From Bacilli bacterium (GTDB taxonomy: Bacteria; Bacillota_I; Bacilli_A; RF39; UBA660), in the NCBI GenBank assembly GCA_017519965.1, contig JAFWRK010000081.1:1-13274 (forward strand): a DNA stretch of 13,274 nt, written 5' to 3'. Position numbers and translations under genes: made by a program. The notes beneath the pieces were generated by a model, which made no database searches, had not been told where the DNA came from, and saw only the letters and a program-made list of their open reading frames with translations. Shown here one piece after another: positions 12,184 to 13,274 of this stretch. Numbering within the stretch: the first letter of the stretch is position 1; each line of letters opens with the position of its first letter.

Positions 12184-13274
12184 ATGTTTGATAGAATTGT
12201 TTATATAGGAGATCACTATGCTAATGTTAAATTAAGAGATAAAGATAATTTAGCTATTAATTTGATGAATTTACATTTAGTATTTGAAGATAAAGATAAA
12301 AAGGTTTTAGCTGAAGTTGATAATTTAGATGGTGATTTAGTTAAAGCTCGTTTTTTAGGAGAAATATCAGGTGATAGATTAATTGGTGGTACTCTTCGTA
12401 AACCTTCTCTAGATGCTACTGTTAGAGTTATTAAACCTGAAGAAATTCCTATGATTACTGGTAAAAATGAAAAAGGTTATATGCCTTTAGGAGTTAGTCC
12501 TTTCTATAATGATATACCAGCATATTTAGATGTTAATAACTTCTTTGGTGGACATTTTGCTATATTTGGTAATTCTGGTTCAGGTAAATCTTGTGGTATA
12601 TCTAGACTATTCCAAAATATGTTTCATGATAAAAGATTATTTCCTTATAAAGCAAATATAATCTTATTTGATTCATCAGGTGAATATTATAATGCATTTA
12701 AAGATTTAAAAAATATAGATTCAAATTATAACTATCGTTTCTTTAGTAGTAATGAAACTGATGGTATTGGTGAAAAATTAAGATTACCAATATATTTACT
12801 TAATAAAGATGATTTAGCTTTATTATTACAATGTACTTCTCATTCTCAATTACCTTTGATTGAAAGAATGTTAAAATTAGCTTTAATCTTTTCTCAAGAG
12901 GGAATGGATGCTAATGCATATAAAAATCATTTAATAGCTAAAGCTATTATGACTATTTTATATACTAATGAAACATCTCCTAATAAGAGAAATGAAGTAT
13001 TCTCTATATTAGCTAGTTGTTCTACTCCTCAATTTAATTTAGAGGCACCAGTACAAGGTATTGGATATACTAGAAAATTTAGAGAATGTTTCTTAATAGA
13101 TAATTCTGGACAATTTACTGAAAGTGTTTTACTTACTGAGTATATATCTTCATTTATTAAATCAGAATTAGATGATTATGAACCAACACCTGGAGTTTTC
13201 TATAACTTAGATACTTTAGAGAAAGCATTAAACTTTGCTTTAATTAGTGAGGGTTGGTTAAGAAATGCTAATAC
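12184..13274 (+). CDS. HerA/DUF87-type ATPase, 5' part (runs off the right edge)
   Basis: The open frame from ATG 12184 continues to the last base with no stop (363 full codons). Residues about 1-90 are rich in short strands and match the HAS-barrel-like N-terminal domain of HerA (IVYIGDHYANVKL, then VKARFLGEISGDRLIGGTLRKP). A RecA-type ATPase core follows, with Walker A GNSGSGKS (129-136) and IILFDSSGEYY (159-169), the latter matching the D-x-x-GEY motif of DUF87 proteins. The Walker B and arginine-finger regions are expected beyond the edge. HerA proteins are hexameric DNA translocases, working with NurA in end resection or with other effectors in phage defence; which applies depends on genes outside the window. 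The ribosome-binding site is AGGTGAT (12173-12179). A DNA-translocase role is inferred from family, not shown. Confidence 0.8.
   Translation, partial: MFDRIVYIGDHYANVKLRDKDNLAINLMNLHLVFEDKDKKVLAEVDNLDGDLVKARFLGEISGDRLIGGTLRKPSLDATVRVIKPEEIPMITGKNEKGYMPLGVSPFYNDIPAYLDVNNFFGGHFAIFGNSGSGKSCGISRLFQNMFHDKRLFPYKANIILFDSSGEYYNAFKDLKNIDSNYNYRFFSSNETDGIGEKLRLPIYLLNKDDLALLLQCTSHSQLPLIERMLKLALIFSQEGMDANAYKNHLIAKAIMTILYTNETSPNKRNEVFSILASCSTPQFNLEAPVQGIGYTRKFRECFLIDNSGQFTESVLLTEYISSFIKSELDDYEPTPGVFYNLDTLEKALNFALISEGWLRNAN

Noticed and set aside
1..13274. Mycoplasma genetic code (TGA as Trp)
   Set aside because: Trp is encoded by TGG throughout and no TGA occurs within the frames, so the standard bacterial code suffices.
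1..13274. tRNA, rRNA, CRISPR, insertion sequence or attachment site
   Set aside because: Intergenic gaps are all short and taken up by promoters, terminators and the relic; no regular spacer repeats, transposase or RNA-gene signatures were seen.

Overview
The window is very AT-rich. Codons are mostly A/T-ending, arginine is mainly AGA, ribosome-binding sites match AGGAGGTGAT, and promoters are close to the sigma-A consensus. The gene set (RNase Y, RNase J, MurE, FtsY-YlxM, an MgtC-family protein, TasA/camelysin-like secreted proteins) points to a low-GC Firmicute. A gut Bacilli lineage such as RF39 or an Erysipelotrichia-like group is the likeliest source; this is inference, because no rRNA is present. 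A MurE means a peptidoglycan wall, so this is not a wall-less Mollicute. Trp is TGG throughout and TGA appears neither as a stop nor in frame, so Mycoplasma code 4 is not in use.

Layout. 1-1872 is the 3' part of a large surface-protein gene cut by the left edge, ending in a terminator. 1933-3330 is a MurE-type ligase. 3415-4965 is RNase Y (rny), with its own strong promoter and a hairpin at the predicted mRNA 5' end. 4995-7045 is a surface-protein operon: an extended -10 promoter, a decayed mini-copy (5024-5128), then three tandem paralogues of about 205-209 aa that look like TasA/CalY fibre proteins. A bidirectional terminator (7050-7082) separates this operon from RNase J, on the minus strand (7063-8760). 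RNase J and an MgtC/SapB-family membrane protein (8900-9607) diverge from a compact double promoter. ftsY (9641-10678), ylxM (10687-10980) and an acyltransferase-3 membrane protein (10986-12095) form an apparent operon. A HerA/DUF87-type ATPase gene starts at 12184 and runs off the right edge.

How the parts relate. The window holds two of the main mRNA-decay nucleases of Firmicutes (RNase Y and RNase J), part of the SRP membrane-targeting machinery (FtsY, YlxM), wall synthesis (MurE), and an exported surface layer (the left-edge protein plus the TasA-like trio). The most interesting part is the surface-protein operon. It shows tandem duplication, a decayed copy, mosaic sequence consistent with gene conversion, and paired loss of two cysteines in one paralogue. 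The second theme is transcript architecture: intrinsic terminators overlap stop codons, and several leaders are extremely short. No tRNA, rRNA, CRISPR array, insertion sequence or riboswitch was seen. No intergenic stretch exceeds 300 bases.
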